This document shows, piece after piece, positions 10,187 through 18,972 of a DNA stretch of 64,000 nucleotides; positions within the stretch are counted from its first letter, which is position 1; each line of letters begins with the position of its first letter. Source of the stretch: Candidatus Heritagella gallinarum (lineage in GTDB: Bacteria; Bacillota; Clostridia; Oscillospirales; Acutalibacteraceae); assembly GCA_904394685.1 (NCBI GenBank), contig CAJFNK010000001.1, positions 1 to 64,000 of the forward strand, written 5' to 3'. A model generated the notes under the pieces. That model saw only the letters and a list, made by a program, of their open reading frames with translations, was not told the DNA's origin and did not search any database. Made by a program: the position numbers and the translations under genes.

Positions 10187-11344
10187 GTGAAAAATCAGAT
10201 GGATTTCCGAGAGCACAATCGGGAGGTCAGAAAGCTCTGGGAGGATTTTTCCAAGGGAGTCCACCAGCGTGTCCCCATGATTACCGGTATTTCCGACCGA
10301 TTTTATGTGCTGAACCCCATAACCAACCCCAAAGACGTTTCCTTTTATGAATATTCCAACGACCCGGAGCTGATGTTTGAGATGCAGTGCCGGTTCAGTG
10401 AATACGCAAAGTTCAATATCGTGGGCGACCATGAAATGGGTATCCCGGAAAACGGCTGGACCGTAAATGTGGATTTTCAGAATTATTATGAAGCCGCATG
10501 GCTGGGCGCCGAGGTCTGCTACCCCGACCACGACGTCCCCTATGCAGTCCCCCTGTTGAACGACGACAACAAGGAAATATTGTTCCATAAGGGAATTCCC
10601 GATCCCTTTGGCGGGTTTATGGCCAGAGCGAAGGAATATTACGATTATTTTGTGGAACGCAGTAAAACCACGCAGATACTGGGACAAAAAATCAGCGACA
10701 TCGGGGCGTGGTTTACCACTACCGACGGCATGTTTACCGTTGCCTGCGAGCTGAGAGGTCCCGACAATCTGTGTATCGACATGTATGAAGACCCGGACTA
10801 TTACCACCAGCTGATGGAGTACCTGACAGAATGTACCATCACCCGCATGAAGGCATGGCGGAAATATATGGGCAAGCCGGAGATCGAAAAGTCGTTTGGA
10901 TTTGCCGATGACAGCATCCTCTTGATCTCTAACGATATGTATAAGGAGTTTGTGCTGCCTTATCACAAAAAACTGGCTTCTGCTTTGTCTACCATGGAGG
11001 AGCGTGGCGGCGTCCACCTTTGTGGGGATGCCACCCGGCACTTTAAGACCATCCGGGATGAACTGAACATCTATTCTTTTGACACCGGCTTCCCGGTCAA
11101 TCATCGGGAGCTGTGTCTGGAACTGGGGGATGAGGTCACCATTCAGGGCGGCCCCTGCGCCCAGCTGATCCACAGCGGCACCCCGGAACAGATCGAGGCA
11201 GAATCCAAGCGGATTCTGGAAGAAGTTAAGCCGGTTTCCCGAAAGTTTATTTTCCGGGACGGCAACGATATCCCGCCCTATACCCCCATGGAAAACATCA
11301 AGGCTCTGCGGGACGCTTGCCTGAAATATGGTTGGTATGAATAA
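10187..11344 (+). CDS. Uroporphyrinogen decarboxylase-fold (MtaA/CmuA-like) methyltransferase
   Basis: A UroD-superfamily protein of 385 residues, the fold of methylcobamide-dependent methyltransferases such as MtaA, MtbA and CmuA rather than of heme synthesis. The HxC zinc motif is present (VHLCGD, His277 and Cys279). The usual third ligand, in the motif GCDIPPxTPxENI, is Asn360 here (GNDIPPYTPMENI). The GTG start at 10187 follows GAAAGAGAGG. It sits directly upstream of an MttB-type methyltransferase, so it probably takes the methyl group from, or loads it on, a corrinoid protein. Acceptor and exact direction are unknown. Confidence 0.8.
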   Translation: MKNQMDFREHNREVRKLWEDFSKGVHQRVPMITGISDRFYVLNPITNPKDVSFYEYSNDPELMFEMQCRFSEYAKFNIVGDHEMGIPENGWTVNVDFQNYYEAAWLGAEVCYPDHDVPYAVPLLNDDNKEILFHKGIPDPFGGFMARAKEYYDYFVERSKTTQILGQKISDIGAWFTTTDGMFTVACELRGPDNLCIDMYEDPDYYHQLMEYLTECTITRMKAWRKYMGKPEIEKSFGFADDSILLISNDMYKEFVLPYHKKLASALSTMEERGGVHLCGDATRHFKTIRDELNIYSFDTGFPVNHRELCLELGDEVTIQGGPCAQLIHSGTPEQIEAESKRILEEVKPVSRKFIFRDGNDIPPYTPMENIKALRDACLKYGWYE

Positions 11345-11365
11345 GTATTTAATTGGAGGATTTAT

Positions 11366-12769
11366 ATGAGAAAGATTCAAACATCCCTCAAAGTTCTGTC
11401 TGACGACGAAATCTTGATGATCCACAACGCCTCGCTGAAGGTGTTGGCGAATATCGGCATGAAGGTTCCCAACGACGAAGTGCTGGGAATGTGCGCCGAC
11501 GTGGGCTGCCAGGTAGATATGAATACCAAGGTGGTAAAGTTCCCGGTCAAAGTGATGGAACAGTTCCTGGACAAAATGAAGCGGGAAAGCAAATATAAGA
11601 TTGCCGACGAAGCCCAGCAGCTCAGCGGCTGGATTTCCACACAGGTAACACTGGCGGATTATGGAACCAAGCAGCGCCGTTATGGCCTGCGAGACGACAA
11701 CCTCAAGATCATCAAGTTGGTGGAGCATCTAAAGAACATCCCGGTGTGTAATGCAGCGGTGGTTCCTTCCGACGTTCCCTATGACATTGCCGATGTGGTG
11801 AGTATTGTCGACATCCAGAAATATTCCACCAAGCCGGGCGGCACCTATATCCTGACCCCCACCGGCGCCAGGTATGTGGCACAGATCAACAAGGTGCTGG
11901 GTCTGCGTGACGGCTATCTGTTTGAAACGATCAGCCCCCTGACCTTTAAGCCTGACACGGTGGAAATGGCACTGGAATTTGCCAAAAACGGCGGCGGGCT
12001 GGGTATTGCGCCTATGGCTATGAGCTCTGCCACCGCTCCGGTCACCATCAGCGGTACGCTTACCGTTGAAACAGCCGAGGTGCTGGGAAGCAGCTTCCTC
12101 GTTCACATGATGACCGGCGAGTATCCCGGATTCTCTGCGTCCTGCCACTCCATCGACCCCAAAACCATGCTTTGCTCTTTTGGCTCTCCCAACCAGGCGC
12201 TGTTTGGCGTGGCAGCGGCACAGATGGCACGCTTCTATGGCATCAGCGGCGGCACCAACACCGGCCTGACAGACGCACTGGTACCAGACTTCCAGGGCGG
12301 CTTGGAAAAGGGCATCACCGCGGCGTTTAACAGCCTGAGTGGTTCTTGCAGCATTGGCTGCCAGGGCATTGTGGGCGCTGACCAGGGCTTTAGCTATGAG
12401 CAGCTGGTTATCGACAACGAATGGCTGGATTATTATAACTACATCACCCGTGGCTTTGAAGTCAGCGAGGAAACCATTGGATACGACGTTATCGAAGAAG
12501 TCGGAATTGCCGGCAACTTCTTGGGCGAAGAACACACCGTGGAACACCTGCGTGACAGCTATTGGGTATCCGATATCTTTAACCGTGACGACTGGAGCAA
12601 CTGGGTCGCCAAGGGACAAAAGGATATTTATGACCGTGCTCATGAGTTTGTGGAGCGTGTCACCGCCGGATATCGTGAGATGACGCCGGTGCTGGATGCT
12701 TCTCTGTGCGCTCAGCTGGACGACATCGTAAAAGAGGCTTATGCCGAAATGGAGAGCCGGAAGTCCTGA
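11366..12769 (+). CDS. MttB-superfamily corrinoid-dependent methyltransferase (non-pyrrolysine)
   Basis: A protein of 467 residues with the MttB fold. Family members move a methyl group from a quaternary or tertiary amine to the cobalt of a corrinoid protein (MtgB glycine betaine, MtpB proline betaine, MtcB carnitine). The frame is uninterrupted, with no in-frame TAG, so it belongs to the non-pyrrolysine majority rather than true trimethylamine MttB. The ATG at 11366 follows TTGGAGG. It is the last gene of the glycoside importer/GH4/kinase operon, an unusual partner for this family. A cognate corrinoid protein is not encoded in the window. Confidence 0.85.
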   Translation: MRKIQTSLKVLSDDEILMIHNASLKVLANIGMKVPNDEVLGMCADVGCQVDMNTKVVKFPVKVMEQFLDKMKRESKYKIADEAQQLSGWISTQVTLADYGTKQRRYGLRDDNLKIIKLVEHLKNIPVCNAAVVPSDVPYDIADVVSIVDIQKYSTKPGGTYILTPTGARYVAQINKVLGLRDGYLFETISPLTFKPDTVEMALEFAKNGGGLGIAPMAMSSATAPVTISGTLTVETAEVLGSSFLVHMMTGEYPGFSASCHSIDPKTMLCSFGSPNQALFGVAAAQMARFYGISGGTNTGLTDALVPDFQGGLEKGITAAFNSLSGSCSIGCQGIVGADQGFSYEQLVIDNEWLDYYNYITRGFEVSEETIGYDVIEEVGIAGNFLGEEHTVEHLRDSYWVSDIFNRDDWSNWVAKGQKDIYDRAHEFVERVTAGYREMTPVLDASLCAQLDDIVKEAYAEMESRKS

Positions 12770-12789
12770 CAGCAAAACCTGAAACAATC

Positions 12790-12835
12790 AAAAATCCGTT
12801 CCGATGCAGCAGACACTGCGCCGGGACGGATTTTT
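12790..12835. terminator. Terminator at the end of the glycoside-demethylation operon
   Basis: Arms 12790-12802 and 12823-12835 pair with one G:U; the stem extends inward through GCAG/CTGC and ends in a run of T. The A/T-flanked symmetry also serves the convergent nucleoside hydrolase gene. Confidence 0.85.
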
Positions 12836-12847
12836 TATGGTGTAATC

Positions 12848-13786
12848 TTAACGGGAAGCGTGGTCGTCCAGCCGGCGGAAAAGGTCGCCGAAAATCCGGT
12901 CACGGTTCACCTGATTGGCAACCCGGATCAGGTGGCGGGAATCGTCCCGGCTCCAGGTGGCCTGGTCGGTGAGAATGGGGCTGTGTACCAACTGGGTGCT
13001 TACCCCGCCGGGGCAGCAGAGCCATGCAATCACCGAGATATCCCAGATGACACGGGAATAGGCAAAATGGTCGTTGGAGCAGCCACGGTAGCGCATGGCG
13101 AGGAAATCCCCGATATCGCCACGCCCTTTTACAAAGGTGTCGATTTCGGGCAGGGTGGTGATGAGATGGTCTACCACGCCGCCACAGGGCAGCAACACCA
13201 TCGGTACGCCGCAGTCCAGCAGCACCCGTGCAGCGGGGATGTCTTGAATCAGGTTGAATTCCCGTACATTTGGCCAGTAGAGGGCATGGCCGCCCAGCCA
13301 TACGATCACAATTTTATCAATGATATCCGGCGCCAGCAGGACAGCTGAAGCCACGTTGGTGATGGCGCCGATGGCGGCCACATATAGCGGTTCCTCCGGG
13401 GTGGCCTTGCGGGCTTTTTCGATCAGGTCACGGGCGGCCGGGCTGTCCACTGGCGTTTCAGCGCCGGGAAGATACCGGTCGGAGCCTTTGAATACCCGCC
13501 CCTCTGGGGAAACGCCCATGCGGCTGAGGATGCGCAGCAGCTCCTCATAGCTTTTTTCCATGCCGTCGGCCGGACCGGAAGACATCTCGTTAAAGAAGGG
13601 GGCGGCATAAAACGCCTGTACCTCCAGTTTTTCGCTGGCCATCAGGGCATAGACCACGGCAAACTGGTCGTCGATCTCGTTAAAGGTGTCGGTGTCCAGC
13701 ACCATTTTGATTTTTCCGGTGGGGGGCGTCAGCATCCGGATGCGCTGTTCTTCTGAAAGAACGGGGAATTTTGTGTTCATTTCCAT
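12848..13786 (-). CDS. Inosine-uridine preferring nucleoside hydrolase family protein
   Basis: A protein of 312 residues with the Ca2+-binding signature DTDTFNEIDDQFA (Asp31, Asp33, Asp39, Asp40) that defines the IUNH fold, which hydrolyses N-glycosidic bonds of nucleosides to base and pentose. AAIGAITNVA and WLGG further on agree with the family. The ATG at 13786 follows AAAGGAG; ATG 13780 is also possible. It converges on the MttB-type gene. Substrate is not predictable, but an N-glycosidase beside a demethylation operon could act on an N-ribosylated or N-methylated compound. Confidence 0.88.
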   Translation of the reverse strand: MEMNTKFPVLSEEQRIRMLTPPTGKIKMVLDTDTFNEIDDQFAVVYALMASEKLEVQAFYAAPFFNEMSSGPADGMEKSYEELLRILSRMGVSPEGRVFKGSDRYLPGAETPVDSPAARDLIEKARKATPEEPLYVAAIGAITNVASAVLLAPDIIDKIVIVWLGGHALYWPNVREFNLIQDIPAARVLLDCGVPMVLLPCGGVVDHLITTLPEIDTFVKGRGDIGDFLAMRYRGCSNDHFAYSRVIWDISVIAWLCCPGGVSTQLVHSPILTDQATWSRDDSRHLIRVANQVNRDRIFGDLFRRLDDHASR

Positions 13787-13895
13787 ACAACTCCTTTCCA
13801 GGATAAAAAAGGTTGTTTGCTAATAAAGTTATATAAATAATTATAACGGATAGTAGCCCAAAAGAAAAGAGGGAATTTCTCATTCCAAACAAAAT

Positions 13896-13922
13896 CCCCG
13901 CCATGCAGCCTGCACAGCGGGG
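13896..13922 (-). terminator. Terminator of the Nudix hydrolase gene
   Basis: CCCCGC / GCGGGG arms (13896-13901, 13917-13922) directly follow the stop codon on the minus strand and lead into ATTTTGTTT. Confidence 0.8.
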
Positions 13923-13929
13923 AGGGAAA

Positions 13930-14475
13930 TTACAGCTTGCCGGCCTGCACCAGCGCAGCGGTTTTTAAAATGCCGATTTGGGTTTTTGCGTCGGGAATCT
14001 GGTTTTCCATCACCATCTCCACCGCCTTTTGAAGCGGGATGCGCTCTACTTCGATAAACTCGTCCTCATCCGGGGACTGTTCGCCCCAGCTTGCCACCCG
14101 GCAGGCCCAAAGGCGGATGATCTCGTTGGTGTAGCCGGGCGTGGGATAGAGGTTTCCAAGCGAAACATATTCGGTTCCGGTGGTACCGGTTTCTTCTTTC
14201 TGCTCCCGCTTCATGGCCTCAAAGGGATCTTCCCCTTTTTCCAGCTTTCCGGCGGGCAGCTCCAACACCACTTCGCCATAGGGATAGCGGAACTGGCGCA
14301 CCAGCAAAAGCTCGTTTTCGGGGGTCAGGGCGGCGATACACACTCCGCCGGGATGCTCCACCACCTCACGGTTTACCACAGCGCCGTTTTCCAGCTCAGC
14401 TTTATCCAGCCGCACCTGGATGATACGTCCATGAAAAAGATATTGTTGTTCCAGGGTCTTTTCTGTCAGCTTCAT
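13930..14475 (-). CDS. nudF: ADP-ribose pyrophosphatase-like Nudix hydrolase
   Basis: A protein of 181 residues. The Nudix box reads GKLEKGEDPFEAMKREQKEETG and the upstream ELPAG and downstream TPGYTNE are typical of ADP-ribose pyrophosphatases, which split ADP-ribose to AMP and ribose 5-phosphate. It lies between a nucleoside hydrolase and a UroD-type gene, all on the minus strand, but has its own terminator and is probably transcribed alone. The ATG at 14475 follows a GGGAGGGG-type ribosome site. Confidence 0.9.
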   Translation of the reverse strand: MKLTEKTLEQQYLFHGRIIQVRLDKAELENGAVVNREVVEHPGGVCIAALTPENELLLVRQFRYPYGEVVLELPAGKLEKGEDPFEAMKREQKEETGTTGTEYVSLGNLYPTPGYTNEIIRLWACRVASWGEQSPDEDEFIEVERIPLQKAVEMVMENQIPDAKTQIGILKTAALVQAGKL

Positions 14476-14557
14476 AGAAGCCCCTCCCTTATGATTGGTT
14501 ACCGTTATTATAGCACGCCGCCGCCGGGGAAAAAAGCCCTATCAGGCGATAATAAAG

Positions 14558-14590
14558 AACCGCCGTTTCTGAAAACAGAAAACGGCGGTT
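14558..14590 (-). terminator. Terminator of the RACE-UroD operon
   Basis: Arms 14558-14571 and 14576-14590 (AACCGCCGTTT / AAACGGCGGTT core, one bulge) lie 40 bases beyond the stop of the UroD-type gene. The T-run on the minus strand is only moderate. Confidence 0.65.
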
Positions 14591-14630
14591 GAAAATCAGA
14601 TAATAGGATTGTAAAATGGAAAAAGAAGAA

Positions 14631-15590
14631 TTAGTAAATAGCTTCTTCTTTCCAGATTTTTTCCATCATCTCATAACGCTCCAGCGGCATGCCGGTATAG
14701 GCACAGTTGGAAGTGGAGAAGATGAAGCCATAGTTTCCGTCCATGCCTTCCTTCAGGCAGCGGCGAACATCGTCGATTGCTTCCTGTTCGGTGCCGGTTT
14801 GCAGCAGGCCACAGTTGACGTTGCCGATGGTGCAGATGCGGTCGCCATATTTTTTCCGAACTTCGGTCAGGCTCATGTGACCCTGCGGGTCAATGGAGTG
14901 CAGGGCATCGGGACCGCAGGCCACGATCTGGTCGAGGATGGGGTTGATGTTGCCGTCGGTGTGCTTGATGGTGTAGTAACCCAGACGACGGTAGGTGTCG
15001 ATGCACTCCTTGAGGTGGGGCGCTACCAGCTCCTCAAACAGTTCGGGGGCAAAGAAGGGATTCACGTTAAAGGCATAGTCAGAACACAGTGCAAAGCCGT
15101 CGAGCAGGCCGGTGCCAGCGAGGGCAGATGCCTTTTTCTCCATGTTTTCCATCCAGCGGTTCTGCTGATCGTGCAGGCTGTCGGGGTCTTCATACATCTT
15201 GATGGACATTTCCATCATTTCATCGCCCGTGGGGATGCTCAGGGTGGTATCGCCGTGCATCATGATAAAATATTCGTCACCGGTTTTTTCCCGGATGATT
15301 TCCAACAGGCGGCGGGTGTCGTCCAGTTCGCCGGGATTGGGATGCACAAAGATGGCATCGTGCTCATAGCGCTGGGCAGTTTTGATGTAGATGTCTGCCA
15401 TATCCTGCAGGTGCAGTTCCCGCTCTTTGGCGCTCATCTGGTTCCACTGGGAATACTGGCGGTGGGAGGGGTGGACCCGTCCAAATGCTTCCATGGTGAG
15501 GAAGAACACCAGTTCAAACTGGGGGACATGGCCGGTGATCTTTTCCCGGCGAAGGGCCTTTTCAAATCTCTGCTTGTGTGTGTCTGCCAT
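14631..15590 (-). CDS. UroD-superfamily methyltransferase-like protein, HxD/Cys type
   Basis: A protein of 319 residues with the UroD/MtaA fold. Candidate metal ligands are His and Asp in IKHTDGN and a Cys in FSTSNCAYTGMPLERY, a different set from the paralogues at 10187 and 17766. The start MADTHKQRFEKAL at 15590 follows GGAAAGGA; upstream extension overlaps the previous gene and is unlikely. It lies 19 bases downstream of the corrinoid activator gene and is surely co-transcribed with it, which supports a role in cobamide-dependent methyl transfer. Substrate is unknown. Confidence 0.8.
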   Translation of the reverse strand: MADTHKQRFEKALRREKITGHVPQFELVFFLTMEAFGRVHPSHRQYSQWNQMSAKERELHLQDMADIYIKTAQRYEHDAIFVHPNPGELDDTRRLLEIIREKTGDEYFIMMHGDTTLSIPTGDEMMEMSIKMYEDPDSLHDQQNRWMENMEKKASALAGTGLLDGFALCSDYAFNVNPFFAPELFEELVAPHLKECIDTYRRLGYYTIKHTDGNINPILDQIVACGPDALHSIDPQGHMSLTEVRKKYGDRICTIGNVNCGLLQTGTEQEAIDDVRRCLKEGMDGNYGFIFSTSNCAYTGMPLERYEMMEKIWKEEAIY

Positions 15591-15609
15591 AGCTAACAGT
15601 CCTTTCCAT

Positions 15610-17133
15610 TCATTCAGTGCCAAAGCACATTTGTTCAATGTATTGTTCCATAAATACGGGACTGGTGGAAAGTTCAATGAGCGTTGCACGATCCCGTAAA
15701 TTTGTGGTCATCTCACGGTGCTGGGCGTCCAGCATCATCACAGCGCCGGAACCGGCAGCGTTGCCCAATACCTGTACTTTGTTTTCCAGTTCGGGGGGGA
15801 ACATCCCAATCACAGCGGCTGCGTGGGGGTCGATATAGCTGCCAAATCCACCGCAGATATAAAACACATCCACTTTGGAGGCTTCCTGCTCACACTCCTC
15901 CAGCATGGTGAGGATTCCGGCACAGATGGCGGCTTTTGCCAGCTGTACCTGACGGATATCCTGCTGGGTGAGGAACACTCCGCTGTCGCCGATCAGCACG
16001 CAGTCCTCGCCGGAGCCGTCCGGTGCATCCACCGGGTCGGTCAGGGCGCCGGTTTCGTCGATGCCGCCGGTTTCCACCAGCCGTGCTATCAGCGAGATCA
16101 GGCCGCTGCCGCAAAGCCCTTTTGCGGGGACGTCGCCGATGGTGTGCCAAACAAGGTTGCCGTTTTCATCCAGCGAAACCCGGTCGATTGCGCCGGGGGC
16201 GGCGGCCATGCCGTTGTGGATACAGGCGCCTTCCAAAGCCGGGCCGGCAGCGGTGGAGCAGGTGACAAGCTTGCCCTCGTGATAAAGCGCCATTTCCCCG
16301 TTGGTGCCAATATCCGCCAGCAGGGCAGTTTCTTCTTTTTCACACATCTGAGAAGCGGTAATAGCGCACACCATATCTGCTCCCACATAGGCGGAAACGC
16401 AGGGGGGCAGATAGAGCTGGGCGTTTTGGAATGCCGGGAACAGCTGAGCAGCCGGGGTGAATTCTCCAAACAGCGACTGCGGTGTAAAGGGGGAAACCGC
16501 AATCGAGGAGGGGTCAAGCCCCATGAGGAAGTGCAGCATGGTGGTGTTGCCGGTAATGGTGATCTGTTCCACCTGCTCCGGAGCTACCTCATCGCCCAAA
16601 ACCTGCATGAACATCTGCGAGAGCTGCTCTACCACAATTTTTTGCAGCTCCAAGTGGCGTTTTGCCCCAATGCGGGTGATCACATCCGCCCCATGAACAG
16701 ACTGGCCGTTCATCTGTCCGGCGCTCCTTACGATCTGTCCGTTGTGGCAGGCATAAACCGCAATGGTGGTGGTGCCGATATCCACGGCGATCCCCCAGCC
16801 GTTGGCGTTGGCTTGCCGCTGGGTGCCGGTGAGAAGGACTTCGTTATTCTTGCGGCTGGTTTCGGGTAAGTACACGGTACAGTCCCCTACCGCCGCCGCC
16901 GAGCAGGCCATGCGGATTCCCTCAGAAAGCTCCTGCTGGGTGAGCAGGCGGGTTTCTTCCGGCGTAATGGGAGAAAGCGCACCAACCGCTTTGATCTTGC
17001 ATTTTCCGCAGGTGTGGTGGCCGCCGCAGGGCATGGGCAGGCCATAGGGGGCGGTTACAGACGAAAGGGGAATTTCCCCGGAAAAGGGGATGCGCTCACA
17101 GCGTTCCCCGATATGAAGTTCAATAAATGGCAT
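15610..17133 (-). CDS. RACE-type reductive activator of corrinoid enzymes (2Fe-2S + ASKHA ATPase, DUF4445)
   Basis: A protein of 507 residues. The N-terminal plant-type [2Fe-2S] domain has Cys36, Cys42, Cys45 and Cys77 (CGGHHTCGKC and MAC). The rest is the actin-like ATPase/DUF4445 region, with VDIGTTTIAVYAC, LADIGTNGEMALY and CGSGLISL. Such proteins use ATP and an electron to return inactive Co(II) corrinoid to Co(I), as RamA/RACE do. The ATG at 17133 follows AGGAGGAG. First gene of a minus-strand pair with a UroD paralogue, divergent from a DUF2284 gene. No corrinoid protein is near. Confidence 0.92.
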   Translation of the reverse strand: MPFIELHIGERCERIPFSGEIPLSSVTAPYGLPMPCGGHHTCGKCKIKAVGALSPITPEETRLLTQQELSEGIRMACSAAAVGDCTVYLPETSRKNNEVLLTGTQRQANANGWGIAVDIGTTTIAVYACHNGQIVRSAGQMNGQSVHGADVITRIGAKRHLELQKIVVEQLSQMFMQVLGDEVAPEQVEQITITGNTTMLHFLMGLDPSSIAVSPFTPQSLFGEFTPAAQLFPAFQNAQLYLPPCVSAYVGADMVCAITASQMCEKEETALLADIGTNGEMALYHEGKLVTCSTAAGPALEGACIHNGMAAAPGAIDRVSLDENGNLVWHTIGDVPAKGLCGSGLISLIARLVETGGIDETGALTDPVDAPDGSGEDCVLIGDSGVFLTQQDIRQVQLAKAAICAGILTMLEECEQEASKVDVFYICGGFGSYIDPHAAAVIGMFPPELENKVQVLGNAAGSGAVMMLDAQHREMTTNLRDRATLIELSTSPVFMEQYIEQMCFGTE

Positions 17134-17227
17134 AACAGACTCCTCCTGTTCGCAGCGCCTGATTTTGGGATGCTGCTGAAAATTCAAATTCCATCCAAAG
17201 TATAACAAACAGAAAGGAGCGAATACA

Positions 17228-17764
17228 ATGGAATTTTATGAGGATTTTTGTAATTTGATGAGGGAAATCGGTTTTGACGAGGTTGGCATCATGGATGCTG
17301 CCAAAATCAAACTGCTGCCGGAAGTTCGAGCCATGTGTGCCGCCAACCGGTGCGGCGCTTATGGAAAGAAATGGTGTTGCCCGCCCGGATGCGGCACGCT
17401 GGAGGAATGTGAGGAACGAGTGAGGCGATTTGAAAAAGCCGTAGTGATGCTCACCGTCACCCATCTGGAGGATTCCTTTGATTTTGAGGGTATGCAAGAA
17501 GGAAGCCGCCATCATCGGGGGCTATTCCAAAAAGCGATGGAAACAGCCCGTGAGGGCGGCCAGGAAATCCTTCCACTGGGTTCCGGCGGATGCGGCGGGT
17601 GTGAAATCTGCACTTATCCCGACGCCCCCTGCCGTTTTCCCGAAAAGTTCACAGTTCCAATGGAAGCCTATGGCATTATGGTCAGTGATGTGTGCCGTGC
17701 CACCGGGCTGCACTATTGCGGCGGCAACAGCACCGTGACCTATGTTTCTGCGATCCTGTTCTGA
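17228..17764 (+). CDS. DUF2284 predicted metal-binding protein
   Basis: A protein of 178 residues rich in paired cysteines: RCGAYGKKWCCPPGCG, CGGCEICTYPDAPC and LHYCGGNSTVTYVSAILF, the pattern of DUF2284. It probably binds one or two Fe-S clusters. Its biochemical role is not established to my knowledge; the family is often found near corrinoid activators and UroD-type genes, as here. It is divergent from the RACE gene and ends 1 base before the stop of the convergent UroD-type gene. AAAGGAG precedes ATG 17228. Confidence 0.85.
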   Translation: MEFYEDFCNLMREIGFDEVGIMDAAKIKLLPEVRAMCAANRCGAYGKKWCCPPGCGTLEECEERVRRFEKAVVMLTVTHLEDSFDFEGMQEGSRHHRGLFQKAMETAREGGQEILPLGSGGCGGCEICTYPDAPCRFPEKFTVPMEAYGIMVSDVCRATGLHYCGGNSTVTYVSAILF

Positions 17765-17765
17765 C

Positions 17766-18851
17766 TTAGCCGATCAGCTTGTCGCCACGCCACTGACGGA
17801 CGGTGTTGACCATGGCCAGATAGCCCTCTACGGGTACATAGTCCGGGATGGAGTTGCCGGAAGCAAAGGCGATGCCGCCGTGTCCCTTGACTTTCTCCAG
17901 ACAGTCCAGAATATAGTCCCGGATGCCTTCGGGGGTTTCCCGGCAGAGAACGTCGGTGTCGATGCCGCCAAAGTTGCCGATACGGTCGCCATATTTATCG
18001 ACCCACACGCTGAAGTGGGCAATGCCGTCCTCGTTGGAGTGCTTGGCGTCGATGTTGGCCTTTTCGATAATGTCATCGAATACAGAGAACAGGTTGCCGC
18101 AGGAATGGAGCAGGAAGGGACGGCCGGTTTCGTGAACCAGGTCGGTGATGCGCCGGTATTGCGGCAGAATCAGATCGACGATATCCTCGGTGGGAAGCAG
18201 CGTCATGGTGTTAAAGCCCAGATCGTCGCCAAAGCGCAGCACACAATAGGCGTCGGAATATTCTTTCAGGAACCGCTGCCAGATTTTTGCGTGTACCTCG
18301 CCCATCTTGCGGAACAGGTCGGCATACAGTTCCTCGTCGTCGGAGCGCAGAAAGCACAGATCCATATACCCTACCAGATCCTGTACGCACTCAAACACGC
18401 CGTTGCCCACGCCGCCAATCGCCTTCATGCCTGCGGGGCAGGTTTCGGCCAGCATGCGGAATTTGGGGGCAAACCGCTGGAAATACAGCTCGGGCAGCTC
18501 ATCCCAGGGATACTTTTCAAAGTCTTCCCGTGTTTTGATGCAGCCCTCTTTGTGAGCGCCCAGAGCGCCGCCGCCGATCAGGATATCGGTGATACAAAAC
18601 TCCAGAGAGGCGGTATCATAGCCCATCTGTTTCCAGAAGTCCCAATACTGCTTCATGCCTTCCCGCTGGTCGTCCGGATTTTCAGAATCCATCAGGTCAT
18701 AGGGGCGATTGCCCGTGATCTCATAGATGGCGTTGGCTCCGATAATGTGTTCATAGAGCGGGATGCGGGGAACCCACTGGTTCCGGGCGGCGTTTACAAG
18801 ATTGCGGTAGTCAGGTTCAAACCCCTGATACTTGAGAATTTCCATATTCAT
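17766..18851 (-). CDS. UroD-superfamily methyltransferase-like protein, HxC/Asn type
   Basis: About 361 residues, third UroD-fold paralogue in the window. It has the HxC element (LLHSCGNLFSVFDDII), but the position of the third zinc ligand is Asn (FASGNSIPDYVPVEGY), as in the 10187 gene. Three ATGs follow the ribosome site AAGGAG (18854, 18851, 18845); 18851 is listed but 18845, giving MEILKYQGF, is equally possible. It is divergent from an AraC regulator that probably controls it. Role in methyl transfer is inferred from family and neighbours only. Confidence 0.8.
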   Translation of the reverse strand: MNMEILKYQGFEPDYRNLVNAARNQWVPRIPLYEHIIGANAIYEITGNRPYDLMDSENPDDQREGMKQYWDFWKQMGYDTASLEFCITDILIGGGALGAHKEGCIKTREDFEKYPWDELPELYFQRFAPKFRMLAETCPAGMKAIGGVGNGVFECVQDLVGYMDLCFLRSDDEELYADLFRKMGEVHAKIWQRFLKEYSDAYCVLRFGDDLGFNTMTLLPTEDIVDLILPQYRRITDLVHETGRPFLLHSCGNLFSVFDDIIEKANIDAKHSNEDGIAHFSVWVDKYGDRIGNFGGIDTDVLCRETPEGIRDYILDCLEKVKGHGGIAFASGNSIPDYVPVEGYLAMVNTVRQWRGDKLIG

Positions 18852-18972
18852 CATACTCCTTACCCCGTGCATTCTCAAAAGCACTGTTTACTTTTATTAT
18901 AAACCCCTGCGCCGGATTTTCTATGGAATTGCCTATTTGAAATCTGGACAAATCTATTTAGGAGGCTGCTCC

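Noticed and set aside
9899-11728. A 609-codon minus-strand open frame across permease, UroD and MttB genes
   Set aside because: It overlaps three well-supported genes and contains no domain.
11366-12769. Pyrrolysine-containing trimethylamine methyltransferase
   Set aside because: The reading frame has no in-frame TAG and ends in TGA, so the protein is a non-pyrrolysine MttB homologue.
10187-18851. Heme-pathway uroporphyrinogen decarboxylase (HemE)
   Set aside because: All three UroD-fold proteins carry HxC/HxD metal motifs and lie with MttB, RACE and DUF2284 genes; no other heme genes are nearby.
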